The notes: a model not told the origin generated them from the sequence alone. A stretch of DNA of 64,000 nucleotides from Planctomycetota bacterium (GCA_002746535.1 NVWA01000018.1:58203-122202), one strand, 5' to 3'. Shown: positions 19,501 through 29,096, counted from the first letter of the stretch. Numbers and translations are program-made.

Positions 19501-20673
19501 TCAGGTACAAAAGTAAAAATTGATGAACTAGACTCCAATAACCTTAATAAGCTAGCTAGTGAAAAAGCAGATAATGATAAAGACATAAATAAGATAAAAG
19601 AAAAAATTGCTTCATTGGAAGAAAATATTAAATCTGGCAAAGGTAAAAAAGAGAAGAACCAAAAGAAAATTAATAAACTGCAAAATGATTTAACAAAAGA
19701 AACAGAAAAGCAAAATGCCACTTTAGTTAAAATGGCAAAGAAATTAGAAGCAAGTCGCATCAAAGAAATTAAAAAAATAAAAGATAAAGAAACTAAAGAA
19801 ATAAATAAAATATTAAAATCAGCACAGAAGGAAGATGCTAAAAGAAAAGAAATAGCAGATAAGAAACGAATAAAAGAAGAAAAGTCGAATAAAGAAAAAG
19901 CTGATAAGCTAGCAAAAGAAGAATCAAAGAAAAAGAAAGCTGACGAAAAAATTACTAAAGAAAACGAAGAGAAAGCTGCTAAAGAAAAAGACAAACTAAG
20001 GAAAATAGAAGAAAAGAAAAAGAAAGCTGACGAAAAAATTCAAAAAGAAAATGAAGAAAAAGCTGCTAAAGAAAAAGATAAACAAAAGAAAATAGAAGAA
20101 AAGAAAAAGAAAGCTGACGAAAAAATTCAAAAAGAAAATGAAGAAAAGGTAGCTAAAGAAAAAGAAATAGAAGAAAAATCAACCAAAGAAAAAATGGTTG
20201 CAAAAGAAAAAGAAACAATAAAAGATCAAGACAAGAAAGAAGTTGATACTGAGAAAAAAGAATCAAACATTTATGCTAATTTGTCCAGTGAGATAAAATC
20301 TTATTTTAAAGCACTAGACACAAAAGCTAGACTACAGCTAGAAGACATCAATACCAAATATGATGCTAAAATCAAAAAAGCTAAAATGAAAGAAGATAAA
20401 TCACTCGCCAAAACATTGAAAAAGCTTGATTCACTTAAAGCAGACATATCAAATGGCAAAGGAAACAAAGTGAAAAATGAAAAGAAATTAGCGCGATTAC
20501 AAAAAGAATTTGATGATGAAAAAATAAAATCAAAAGAAAAAATGGATAAGATCACATCTAAAAATAACAAACCAAGAAATGCTGAAATCAAAAAAATAAA
20601 AGATGCTACCCAAGCAGAAAAAAATGAATTTCTTGAGCAAGAAATTGAACTTAAAAAACTGAAAGAGGAATAG
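16579..20673 (+). CDS. Exported Lys/Glu-rich coiled-coil repeat protein with a FecR-like domain
   Basis: Likely start is ATG 16579 (MKFFLKLSILILLSFSVTFQPTFSE, signal peptide) preceded by CAGGAG, rather than 16555. FecR-like segment roughly 17590-18170; otherwise highly charged helical sequence with internal repeats. Confidence 0.75.
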   Translation: MKFFLKLSILILLSFSVTFQPTFSEDTVDESNLTRKEKRALKRKLRKEKQEREKREKAAREKELSKETPQQKKERLALEKEEGDRKREHDNNEKIREQARKKQELERIKQEAAILKNKEKADKKAEEKRKKDDLESRRLTEKIRASAKNEKKRLALEKKLKARQEKLKKEENERMLVEKAAKEKADREKQAVARKIRKEERAELDKFFTNQRARDLKRRQFNDNYLQKLNKIIDSSRDETLNLDKKIQIAQQKARNPDTEKSANKAIVKLTKQIEDVQEAKDRKLTRLKDSEARSIEKLEKKLEKEENTDLRRLASKGIRDPRIQRIVHRKSQHATGMIKLTKIPFVELNSNPTFVEIVGLITLKKHQKKSITITSEKREKIDFFDTVSMGEDGYSVIHVSEGITIASDLDTEIVFYPSFQIKDFHVAHIRVLTGRVNVMVKNPNKKLKVLLETSSGRFLTNKDDSNVILDYYNKNETRYTVIKGKALIVDNSNDTIKELKEGSEARVSKSSIEIKEAKQISKDHTERIFRNHDKTKVTSDTKGVEVLNLEERPLLQLVSYQYPASSTTMANLKKNEKLEEKIKVASNSSRGDYIRLRRKLKKKTTRQTKVAKRKENREQKSALRKIAQEEKKKKDAEKKKEKEEARLIAKQKKEEEDELKRDKKRQEKTEKITIKSKQKKANTVKAEEEKAKKKAEEQTAKDLEAKKLKEQEIEKEKMLANEKKAVKEKESNQKTPTSKKMDVSKLSNESAALIQAIEAQSDAKIKEIDEKNKKKIAKVENKNIEKTNSTNKKIIALEEKIKNNSGNKEKNQKKINSLKNDLKKDTTKQQLALAKLIKKIDASRTKDVKKVKENETKEIDKILKSAEKEDVKRKELEKKKMLAKEKADKEEADKAIKENEKKRKLEEEKKIQVAKEKEEKEKQEKKKKEDIATKEEKATAENKPKNKATTSGGDGTDTSKLSTETAALVQAIESGTKVKIDELDSNNLNKLASEKADNDKDINKIKEKIASLEENIKSGKGKKEKNQKKINKLQNDLTKETEKQNATLVKMAKKLEASRIKEIKKIKDKETKEINKILKSAQKEDAKRKEIADKKRIKEEKSNKEKADKLAKEESKKKKADEKITKENEEKAAKEKDKLRKIEEKKKKADEKIQKENEEKAAKEKDKQKKIEEKKKKADEKIQKENEEKVAKEKEIEEKSTKEKMVAKEKETIKDQDKKEVDTEKKESNIYANLSSEIKSYFKALDTKARLQLEDINTKYDAKIKKAKMKEDKSLAKTLKKLDSLKADISNGKGNKVKNEKKLARLQKEFDDEKIKSKEKMDKITSKNNKPRNAEIKKIKDATQAEKNEFLEQEIELKKLKEE
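19930..20170 (+). repeat. 87-bp (29-aa) tandem repeat inside the coiled-coil gene
   Basis: 'aaaaagaaagctgacgaaaaaatt' recurs at 19930, 20017 and 20104 (exact 87-nt spacing); unit KKKKADEKI(T/Q)KENEEKAAKEKDK(L/Q)(R/K)KIEE. Confidence 0.9.
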
Positions 20674-20751
20674 AAATCCTGTAAGATAATGCTTCGTGCG
20701 CTTATACTAATTAAACAACATGAAGTATCGTTCAAATCCATTATTTAACAG

Positions 20752-22032
20752 GTGAAAAAAATGGCCTCTTCTAAAGAACTTTTCGACATTAGCAAAAAAC
20801 TAATTCCCGGCGGTGTCAACTCCCCTGTCAGATCCTTTTCGTCTGTTGGCGGAGAACCTATTTACATCGAGTCAGGTAAAGGCCCAATAATTACCGATGT
20901 GGAAGATAAAGAATATATTGATTTTTGCGCATCGTGGGGTCCTTTAATTTTAGGACATGCACATCCAGAAGTAGTAAATGCCATAAAAGAATCGTCAGAA
21001 AAAGGTATTACATTCGGGACAAATTGCCCAAATGAACCGATAATGGCGGAGCTAATAGTAAATGCTATACCTTCCATCGAAAAAGTTAGACTAACAACTT
21101 CAGGAACAGAAGCAACTATGACAGCTCTTAGACTAGCAAGGGGCTACACAAAAAGAAATAAAATGGTTAAATTTGAAGGATGTTATCATGGTCATGCTGA
21201 TGCATTTTTAGTAAATGCTGGTAGTGGATTATTAACCAATTCAATTTCATCATCTGAAGGGATACCTGAAAATGCTATCAACGATACCATTGTTGTGCCT
21301 TTTAATGACATAGAGTCTTTAAAGGAGGTATTTAATCAATACAAAGAAGAAATCGCATGTGTTATTGTTGAACCTATTGCTGGAAATATGGGCATCATAA
21401 AGCCAAATGACGGCTATTTAGAATCTATTAGAGAGATTACCAAAGATAATAAGTCATTGTTGATTTTCGATGAGGTTATTACAGGCTTTAGATTGTGCTA
21501 TGGTGGCTATCAAAATTTATGTAAAATAACTCCAGATTTGACTACTTTAGGAAAAATTATTGGCGGTGGATTGCCAATAGGTGCAATAGGTGGACGAAAA
21601 GATATTATGGATTTTTTATCACCAATTGGAAATGTATACCAGGCCGGAACCTTATCAGGAAACCCTGTCGCCTTAGCCGCTGGAATTCAGACGTTGGAAA
21701 TTTTAAAAGATTCCTCAATTTATGACAAATTAAATATTGCGATTAATGTTTTTATCGACTCTATAAAAGACGACATCCTAAAAGCAGGCTACAACTATCA
21801 AGCAATAGGATCAATGTTTTGCATTTATTTTCAGGAAAATGTTCCCAAGAACTTAACTGATATGCAAAATTGTAATATCGACCGATTCAATAAATATTTT
21901 CATTATCTTCTAGAAAATGGAATTTATTGTTCGCCATCTCAGTACGAAACAAACTTTATCTCAATCGCGCATTCAAATACGACACTTGAAAAAGCATCCT
22001 CCATTATAAGAAAATGTTTAAGCCAAATATGA
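20752..22032 (+). CDS. hemL: Glutamate-1-semialdehyde 2,1-aminomutase
   Basis: IPGGVNSPVRSF, VRLTTSGTEATMTALRLARGYT, LLIFDEVITGFR, LGKIIGGGLPIGAIGG, YQAGTLSGNPVALAAG. Confidence 0.95.
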   Translation: MKKMASSKELFDISKKLIPGGVNSPVRSFSSVGGEPIYIESGKGPIITDVEDKEYIDFCASWGPLILGHAHPEVVNAIKESSEKGITFGTNCPNEPIMAELIVNAIPSIEKVRLTTSGTEATMTALRLARGYTKRNKMVKFEGCYHGHADAFLVNAGSGLLTNSISSSEGIPENAINDTIVVPFNDIESLKEVFNQYKEEIACVIVEPIAGNMGIIKPNDGYLESIREITKDNKSLLIFDEVITGFRLCYGGYQNLCKITPDLTTLGKIIGGGLPIGAIGGRKDIMDFLSPIGNVYQAGTLSGNPVALAAGIQTLEILKDSSIYDKLNIAINVFIDSIKDDILKAGYNYQAIGSMFCIYFQENVPKNLTDMQNCNIDRFNKYFHYLLENGIYCSPSQYETNFISIAHSNTTLEKASSIIRKCLSQI

Positions 22033-24017
22033 GCAAAAATCCAGAAGACCAACCAAAATCCATAATAGAAAAAAACGTCAAAAGGCTATATTCCATATTC
22101 TTAAACACCTCTGAATTTATTGGGAAAAACAATGAAGTTGATTTAGCTTCTCATGAAGAAGCACTTTTAACGCTTATTGCAGCAATAATTAAAGCAGACG
22201 GAAAAGCAGATCCAGAAGAAATTAAATTAGCTTCTACATTTTTTCGAAATAATGCTCCCGTCGAAAGAGCAAATAAATTACTTTCGCAACTAGACCATAT
22301 TCTCAAAGAAGAATCTTCAATTTCTTTAGAAAAAGCTGGTGAAATACTTTTAGAAAAATTTGAGGAAAAAAAACAAAAAATCAATTTATTAAAAGCGCTG
22401 ATTCAATACTCCATTGATAATTCCCCTACCAAAGAAAAAGAAGAAGTATTATTATCAATAGGAAAAGCACTTGATGTCCCTCAGGGCGATACAGAAAAAA
22501 TTATTCAAGAGATAAAAAACTATCAACATCAATCTCAAAAATATGGACGAATTGGAGCCATAATATCTGTGCTAGTTGTATTTATAGGCTTTATTCTGTT
22601 AGCAGGATTTCTCAGGCCCATCTTTTTGGGATTAGCATTTGCATATTTAATGGACCCAATATTGAGTTTTTTTGAAAAGAAAACAAGATTTTCAAGAAGC
22701 AGTATCTGTATTGCATCTATTGTTTTTTTTATTGGAATAACAATTCTTATCAGTTTAAAGATTGCCTCAAGTATCAACGTTCAAGAAATCAAAACATTTA
22801 CAAAAAAGGCTCCTACTCAATTAGTTGAAGGCGTAAGTAAATTTAGAAAATTCCTTGAAAGCAAAAATATTCCAAAACAAATTCTTGATCCATTGGACCA
22901 AATCATTTATGGCCCAATCAACTACACTCCTCAAACATTATTTACAAGTGATAAGGAATTATTAAATTCAGATAATACTATTGATGAAATCCTTAAAAAT
23001 TCAATTCAGAACGCTGATTCCATTTTACAACTCTTCCCTCTTCAAGAAGCATTGCTCAACAAAAGAGGAAAAAATAAAGTTAATTCATTTTGTGACTTTT
23101 TAAATTCCGTAATTGAAACATCAGATCACAGAATAAAATTAATTAGTAATTTCAAAAATGTACTTTGGTTAGATCATAGGATTTCTGAGAATATCTTTGA
23201 ATATGACAGCTTAGAAGAAATCAAAAAGAAAATTATCGTTAGAAGAATTCTATCGGAAGCTTATTCATTGACACCTTTTCTTTCAACTCAGGAAAATGTT
23301 ACTATTCATGGAAAGGATTTTATCTTAAAAGGATTTCTAAATTACAGTCCATTTACAAAAGGTGTTTTAAGTCAATTTTCTTATTTCATAGGGCTTTTGA
23401 TGGATATTATCCTTGCCATAGGCTTCTATTTCTTTTTCGCAAAACAATTTTACAAAATTGGGAATGGTATTTTAGAAGCAATCCCAACAGCATACCGCTA
23501 TAATACAGATCAAATTTTTAGAAAAATAAATTGGATTTTTGAAGGTTATATGAGAGGCCAATTCTCTATGATTTTCATTGAAACCATCACATATTCCATC
23601 ATATTTTATTTCATGGGTATACCATATGCATTTCTCTTAGGATTAATCTCAGGTGTTGCTATTTTAATTCCATATGTGGGATTACTCTTTGCCTTTATTG
23701 CAACGTTCTCAGTTGCTGTTGCTGGTGGAATGCCTATCACCACTGCCCTCCTAATTTTATTAATCGTTTTTGGAATTATAAATCTAATCGAAAATTTCTA
23801 CCTTTCCCCAAAATTAGTTGGTGACAGAGTTGGATTGAGTGACCTTGAAACATTAATAGCAATTGTAGCTGGGGGTTCTTTAGGTGGTTTTATTGGAATC
23901 ATTTCTGCCATTCCTGCAGCAGCAATCTTAAAAATATTTGTCACAATGCTTTACGCCAGATATAAAGATAGTGCTCTATATAAACAAACATTTCCCTCTG
24001 AAGAGAGCGAAATTTAA
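22014..24017 (+). CDS. AI-2E/PerM family permease with N-terminal TerB-like domain
   Basis: N-term LLTLIAAIIKADGKADPEEIKLASTFF is TerB/DjlA-like; C-term GIPYAFLLGLISGVAILIPYVG and LIENFYLSPKLVGDRVGLSDLETLIAIVAGGSLGGFIG are PerM motifs. Confidence 0.8.
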   Translation: MFKPNMSKNPEDQPKSIIEKNVKRLYSIFLNTSEFIGKNNEVDLASHEEALLTLIAAIIKADGKADPEEIKLASTFFRNNAPVERANKLLSQLDHILKEESSISLEKAGEILLEKFEEKKQKINLLKALIQYSIDNSPTKEKEEVLLSIGKALDVPQGDTEKIIQEIKNYQHQSQKYGRIGAIISVLVVFIGFILLAGFLRPIFLGLAFAYLMDPILSFFEKKTRFSRSSICIASIVFFIGITILISLKIASSINVQEIKTFTKKAPTQLVEGVSKFRKFLESKNIPKQILDPLDQIIYGPINYTPQTLFTSDKELLNSDNTIDEILKNSIQNADSILQLFPLQEALLNKRGKNKVNSFCDFLNSVIETSDHRIKLISNFKNVLWLDHRISENIFEYDSLEEIKKKIIVRRILSEAYSLTPFLSTQENVTIHGKDFILKGFLNYSPFTKGVLSQFSYFIGLLMDIILAIGFYFFFAKQFYKIGNGILEAIPTAYRYNTDQIFRKINWIFEGYMRGQFSMIFIETITYSIIFYFMGIPYAFLLGLISGVAILIPYVGLLFAFIATFSVAVAGGMPITTALLILLIVFGIINLIENFYLSPKLVGDRVGLSDLETLIAIVAGGSLGGFIGIISAIPAAAILKIFVTMLYARYKDSALYKQTFPSEESEI

Positions 24018-24152
24018 TTAATCCGTCAATAATTAATTGTTTATTTTTTATTCCAATTCAAGAGAGAACTTTTATAATGAGATTTAAAAGATGGATTCAT
24101 TTGAATAAAATATTCATCCTTTGATTTAATTCCTATCTTACGGATTTTACGC

Positions 24153-25169
24153 ATGACTTTTGTACTATTTATTTTAAGAGTTATCTTTGTAGCTCTATGT
24201 GTTTTCATTGGATATGAACTTAAAGAAGTCTTTCAGGATTCTCCAACAATGAGCAGTCCGATTGTTGGACCTACAATTGGATTTGCCATCAGCATCCTTA
24301 TCATCATCGTTGAAACACAATTAAAGCCTATATTTAAAAAAACGACCTTTGCAATTATTATAGGCTTAATCATTGGCCTAAGTGCAAGTTATTTATTAAA
24401 TGAAATAATCTTAGCGCTAATCAATGAAAAGAATATGAGTCAAGATAATATAAAGACTCTTAGATTAATAATAACATTTACCCTAACCTATTTATCAATT
24501 TCTACCGTTATACAAACTAAAGACAAATTCAAATTTGCGATCCCTTATGTTGAATTCAGAGGTACGCAATTAGGTAAAAACATAACCATTATAGATAAAT
24601 CTACGTTATTAGATAACCGTTTATTACCATTGATAAAGTCAGGTATCATGGAAAGTAAGATTGGTCTTTTAAAAATCATTTTACATGAACTTGAAGAAGA
24701 GTGTAACAATGAAGACCCTGCAATTCGAGCAATCGCAAATCTAGGAATTAAACAGTATCATCAAATAAAAGAACTTGAAATTGTTTATGTTGAAGAACTT
24801 GAAGAAGATTTTCAAACGGAAGATTTAGCAAGCCAAATCATGAGAGTAGCAGAAATGCTACAAGGCAGAATTCTGACAAATGATTCTGTCATACTTGAAG
24901 AGTCTCACATACGAAATATTAAAACCATTAATTTAAATGCTCTCGCAAAATCATTAAATCCACCTTTAATTCCAGGCCAAAAAATCAACATAGAAGTTAT
25001 TAAAAAAGGGGATACCAAAAATCAAGGACTAGGGTATTTGGATGATGCAACGCTAGTTATTATTGAAGATGCTGCTGACCTAGTAGGGCAAACTATAAAG
25101 ATTGAAATTAAATCATTTTTGCAAAGAAGCAGTGGAAATATGTATTTCGCCTTCCCTATCAGTAGCTAA
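24153..25169 (+). CDS. YacL-like membrane PIN/TRAM domain protein
   Basis: N-terminal TM segments, then IIDKSTLLDNRL..., LQGRILTNDSVI...IKTINLNALAKSLNPPLIPGQ, and a C-terminal TRAM-like stretch. Confidence 0.7.
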   Translation: MTFVLFILRVIFVALCVFIGYELKEVFQDSPTMSSPIVGPTIGFAISILIIIVETQLKPIFKKTTFAIIIGLIIGLSASYLLNEIILALINEKNMSQDNIKTLRLIITFTLTYLSISTVIQTKDKFKFAIPYVEFRGTQLGKNITIIDKSTLLDNRLLPLIKSGIMESKIGLLKIILHELEEECNNEDPAIRAIANLGIKQYHQIKELEIVYVEELEEDFQTEDLASQIMRVAEMLQGRILTNDSVILEESHIRNIKTINLNALAKSLNPPLIPGQKINIEVIKKGDTKNQGLGYLDDATLVIIEDAADLVGQTIKIEIKSFLQRSSGNMYFAFPISS

Positions 25170-25195
25170 CTGAATTAAAATTAATTAGGAAACAA

Positions 25196-27070
25196 ATGAA
25201 ATCACTATGGATTTCCAGGTGCTTTTTATGCCTATTTATTATTTTTCTGTTTTCAGGTATAAGCTACACAAACAACAACTTATGGATAATTTCTGCTCTT
25301 ACTAAGACTTCGCAACAAAATCAAGCAGAAATCCTTATCGAAAAAATAAATTCCAAGTACAAATACAAACACCTTATTGAATGGCAACTAAATGCCAAAC
25401 CCCCAGTTAGAATTCCTCAAAAAATTAAAATCAAAACAAACAATAACATAAAAAAAATAATCATATCATCCTCTTTAAGTGGTGAACTTACTTTAAAATT
25501 ACCAATATCTCTTGCTAAATCGAACCACAATGAAGAAGCACTTATTATAGAAAATTTTTATTCCAAGATCCTCTCCAATAATAAACACATAAAGAAATAT
25601 TATGAGTTAACAAACAATTACTTTTCACCGTTACAAAAAAATTACTCAAAAATATTCAATAAAACAATTCACTACCCACTTGTTTCTGGAATCTTGGCTG
25701 ATTATTTTAATGAAGAAAACTATACATTGTCAGGATCTACCCATAAAAGTAACGATACACATGCACAAGGTATACGAACAATAAAATCATTTTATTATTA
25801 TTCATACCTAATGTTATACCTCACATCATTCTTTTTTTTCTTACTATTAATTTTGCTTCTCACAAGAAGATCTTTCATAACACCTCTTTTAGTGGAAATG
25901 GATAAAGCAAAAATTCCAATAAATGAATCTTCAAATCTTATATGGAGGATGACGCCCTATTTACTTTTCCCTGGTAAAAGCTTCCAGCAAATATGCCAGT
26001 CTATATGCATCAGATATAAAACTTCATTAGAGAAAAAAATATCAAAAAAAGAATTTCAAATATTCAAGGAACAGTCAATTAAATTAGCGACAAATATTAA
26101 AAGCAAATGCGATAATTCTGGTATTAAAGCATATGCACATCAATTTTGTCAAATCCCATCTGGATCGTATTCTCAACAACAATTTCAAGACAGACTTTTT
26201 CAATTAAAACGAATTGAAAAATCCATTGAATTCATAACTTCGCAATTTAGTAGTGAGATCTCATTCAAAGATCAACAAAAGGTCTGGGAACTAGCTTTAC
26301 TACAACTGCATAATTTTAAAAAAGAATTATTTAAAGCAGCAATACAAAAATTATTTAAAAGTATTGAAAAATCAAACTCAAAAGTTCTATCATCCGTTTC
26401 AACTCCAACTCAAAAACAAATAAAAGCTCCAGAAATATCCTCCGCAACACAAATAGCAGAAGCAAAAGCAGAGAATAAGGAATCTCTTTTAAACTCACTG
26501 AGAAAACAATTAAAGCAAAAATATTATTATCAATTAGAAATCGTTTCTTTGAAGGAATTAGAAATCGTTAGTGATTTAATACAATTTCTTTCCATTTCTA
26601 AAGTAGAACGTTTTTTACAACAAAATTTAAAAGAATTGCTTTCCAATAATGACTTTTTAATCGCAGCTAAAACTAGAAATATACACAAAATTGATAGCAT
26701 ATTAAAAGGAAATGTTCAAGACCGTCTCCCAAAAAATGAAGACACAGAAAAGGATTTAACCTTTCTTCCGCTAAAAGATAAACGAATATTAATGGCTGGA
26801 GGAGATAAAGACCAAATTCAAAACTATACTGAATCATTGAAAAAATTAGGTGCTTTGGATGTGAAAATCATTTTAGAGAATACAAATCAATCACGAAGCA
26901 CCATTCAAGGAAAGTATGATATTTATATATATATCGCTACAAGAATTTCCCATTCTCTTAGGTTCCAAATTTCCAATTTAACCAAAAAAAATGGAGGCGA
27001 ATTAATCGTTTTAAATTTGCATAGAAGTGCCTTTTTTGAAGAGTTAAAAGGTAAACTTCAATATTGGTAA
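25196..27070 (+). CDS. Membrane-anchored protein of unknown function, C-terminal DUF2325-like segment
   Basis: N-term hydrophobic segment, a second TM near aa 200, Gln/Lys-rich helical middle, C-term KRILMAGGDKDQIQNYTESLKKLGA...ATRISHSLRFQISNLTKKNGGELIVLN resembling DUF2325. Confidence 0.5.
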   Translation: MKSLWISRCFLCLFIIFLFSGISYTNNNLWIISALTKTSQQNQAEILIEKINSKYKYKHLIEWQLNAKPPVRIPQKIKIKTNNNIKKIIISSSLSGELTLKLPISLAKSNHNEEALIIENFYSKILSNNKHIKKYYELTNNYFSPLQKNYSKIFNKTIHYPLVSGILADYFNEENYTLSGSTHKSNDTHAQGIRTIKSFYYYSYLMLYLTSFFFFLLLILLLTRRSFITPLLVEMDKAKIPINESSNLIWRMTPYLLFPGKSFQQICQSICIRYKTSLEKKISKKEFQIFKEQSIKLATNIKSKCDNSGIKAYAHQFCQIPSGSYSQQQFQDRLFQLKRIEKSIEFITSQFSSEISFKDQQKVWELALLQLHNFKKELFKAAIQKLFKSIEKSNSKVLSSVSTPTQKQIKAPEISSATQIAEAKAENKESLLNSLRKQLKQKYYYQLEIVSLKELEIVSDLIQFLSISKVERFLQQNLKELLSNNDFLIAAKTRNIHKIDSILKGNVQDRLPKNEDTEKDLTFLPLKDKRILMAGGDKDQIQNYTESLKKLGALDVKIILENTNQSRSTIQGKYDIYIYIATRISHSLRFQISNLTKKNGGELIVLNLHRSAFFEELKGKLQYW

Positions 27071-27199
27071 TAAATTCCACTATTTAATCGAATATCTATC
27101 ATATGGTTGATTTAATCTTGCTGTAAGATTATTGTATTTGTATTGAGTTTTTTGAGATTAAAAATAAAATTTCCCGCCCTTTTCATAAGAGAATTATTC

Positions 27200-27234
27200 G
27201 GTCTTTTTAAGTATTAAACTTTAATACGGAGACC
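27200..27234 (+). promoter_or_regulatory. Predicted 5' leader hairpin upstream of rpsA
   Basis: GGTCT-TTTTAA-GTATTAAA-C-TTTAATAC-GG-AGACC: nested inverted repeat 35 nt before the rpsA ATG. Confidence 0.45.
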
Positions 27235-27268
27235 TAAAATTTATTAACCCTTTTTTTCTGGTCCTATC

Positions 27269-29086
27269 ATGTCAACAAAAGATTTATTAAAAAGAATTAA
27301 ATTCGACAATGATGTCGAACGTGAAATTGCCGATACCCTTGGTGATTTTACAGATGAAAACATTGATGAAATATGTATCAATGTTTCAAAAACTTATTCA
27401 ATAGACACAATTGTTACAGGCAAAGTTGTCAACATCACAGATAAAGATGCCATCATTAATATCGGATATAAATCCGAAGGAATAATATCACTAACTGAAT
27501 TCGATGAAGTCACTGAAATTAATATTGGAGACGAAATAGAAGTTTTATTGGAAGCTTTTGAAGATAACGATGGAATTGTACAATTAAGCAAAAGAAAAGC
27601 TGACCGTATTAGAGGATGGGAAAACCTTGTCAAATCTAGAAATGAAGGTGACGTAGTTTCCGGAAAAGTTATTAAAAAGATTAAAGGTGGACTACTTGTT
27701 GATATTGGAATTCCAGTATTCTTGCCTGCCTCACAAGTTGATGTAAGAAGATTAGTAGACATTGCGGATTTTATTGATCAAACGATTGAATGTAAAATTA
27801 TCAAGATTGATCATGAAAGAAAAAATATTGTCGTATCTAGAAGAAAACTTCTTGAAGAAGAACGCGAAGCTCAAAAGAAAGAATTGATCGGCAACATTGA
27901 AGTCGGTTCATTGGTAATGGGTATTGTAAAAAACATTACAGATTTCGGTGCTTTTGTAGATTTAGGCGCTATGGACGGATTACTTCATATCACAGATATA
28001 ACTTGGGGCCGCGTCTCACATCCATCAGAAATATTAAAATTAAATCAGGAAATCGAATGTGTGGTACTTGATTTTGATAAAGAAAGAGAACGCATATCTT
28101 TAGGTCTTAAACAAAAAACTAAAAACCCATGGATTAATGCTGAAGAAAAATATCCTCCTGGAAAGCAAACAGTAGGCACTATTGTAAACATAGTTCCATA
28201 CGGAGCATTTGTTAAATTAGATTCTGGAATTGAAGGATTAGTACACATTTCTGAAATGTCATGGACGAAAAAAATAAATCATCCTTCTGAGATTCTCGAA
28301 TTAAACCAAGAAGTTAATGTTATTATCCTGGATGTCAAAGCTGATAAGCAACAAATCTCATTGGGTATTAAACAACTTGATGATGACCCATGGGCAAATA
28401 TCGAAGAAAGATATGCACCTCAAACTACTTTAAAAGGAACCGTAAGGAATTTAACTACATACGGAGCATTTATACAGCTAGAAGAAGGTATTGATGGCTT
28501 ATTACACGTTTCAGATATTTCATGGACAAAAAAGATTACTCACCCAAATATGGTATTGAAAAAAGGTGATGAAGTAGACGTTATTGTTCTTTTAATTGAG
28601 AAAGAGAAAAAAAGAATTGCTCTTGGAATGAAACAATTGGAAGAAGATCCATGGGAGCATGAAATAGTAGATAAATTTCAAGTCAATAGCATTATCGAAG
28701 GTGTCATAACTAAAATAACAAACTTTGGCGTGTTTATCGAATTGCAAGATAGCATTGAAGGCCTTATGCATATTTCTGAATTAGCATCTGAACCAATTGC
28801 AAGCTCAGAAGAAGTATTAGAAGTTGGTCAAAAAGTTAAAGTCAGTATTTTAAATGTTGATCAGAAAAACAGAAAAATTGGACTTTCGATGAAAGCATTA
28901 GAAGGCACTCCAGATGAAAATGATATTCAAGCATTCAGAGCTGCCATTAAAGAAAAAAATGGTGAATCATCTAGCTCAGAATCGGAAGAAACGACATCTA
29001 CTGAAGTAAAAGCATCAGAAGAAAATGTTTCTGAAGAATCATCACCTTCTAAAGAAGAATCTACAGACGATTCTCCTGCTGAATAA
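27269..29086 (+). CDS. rpsA: 30S ribosomal protein S1
   Basis: Six S1-type repeats (e.g. GIVKNITDFGAFVDLGAMDGLLHITDITWGRVSHPSEILKLNQEIECVVLDFDKERERISLGLKQ). Confidence 0.95.
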   Translation: MSTKDLLKRIKFDNDVEREIADTLGDFTDENIDEICINVSKTYSIDTIVTGKVVNITDKDAIINIGYKSEGIISLTEFDEVTEINIGDEIEVLLEAFEDNDGIVQLSKRKADRIRGWENLVKSRNEGDVVSGKVIKKIKGGLLVDIGIPVFLPASQVDVRRLVDIADFIDQTIECKIIKIDHERKNIVVSRRKLLEEEREAQKKELIGNIEVGSLVMGIVKNITDFGAFVDLGAMDGLLHITDITWGRVSHPSEILKLNQEIECVVLDFDKERERISLGLKQKTKNPWINAEEKYPPGKQTVGTIVNIVPYGAFVKLDSGIEGLVHISEMSWTKKINHPSEILELNQEVNVIILDVKADKQQISLGIKQLDDDPWANIEERYAPQTTLKGTVRNLTTYGAFIQLEEGIDGLLHVSDISWTKKITHPNMVLKKGDEVDVIVLLIEKEKKRIALGMKQLEEDPWEHEIVDKFQVNSIIEGVITKITNFGVFIELQDSIEGLMHISELASEPIASSEEVLEVGQKVKVSILNVDQKNRKIGLSMKALEGTPDENDIQAFRAAIKEKNGESSSSESEETTSTEVKASEENVSEESSPSKEESTDDSPAE

Positions 29087-29096
29087 AAATTAAATC

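Noticed and set aside
16635-20741. Ser/Phe-rich minus-strand ORFs (16635, 18357, 18520, 19014, 19488, 20301)
   Set aside because: Antisense mirror of the Lys/Glu codons in the coiled-coil gene; composition artefact.
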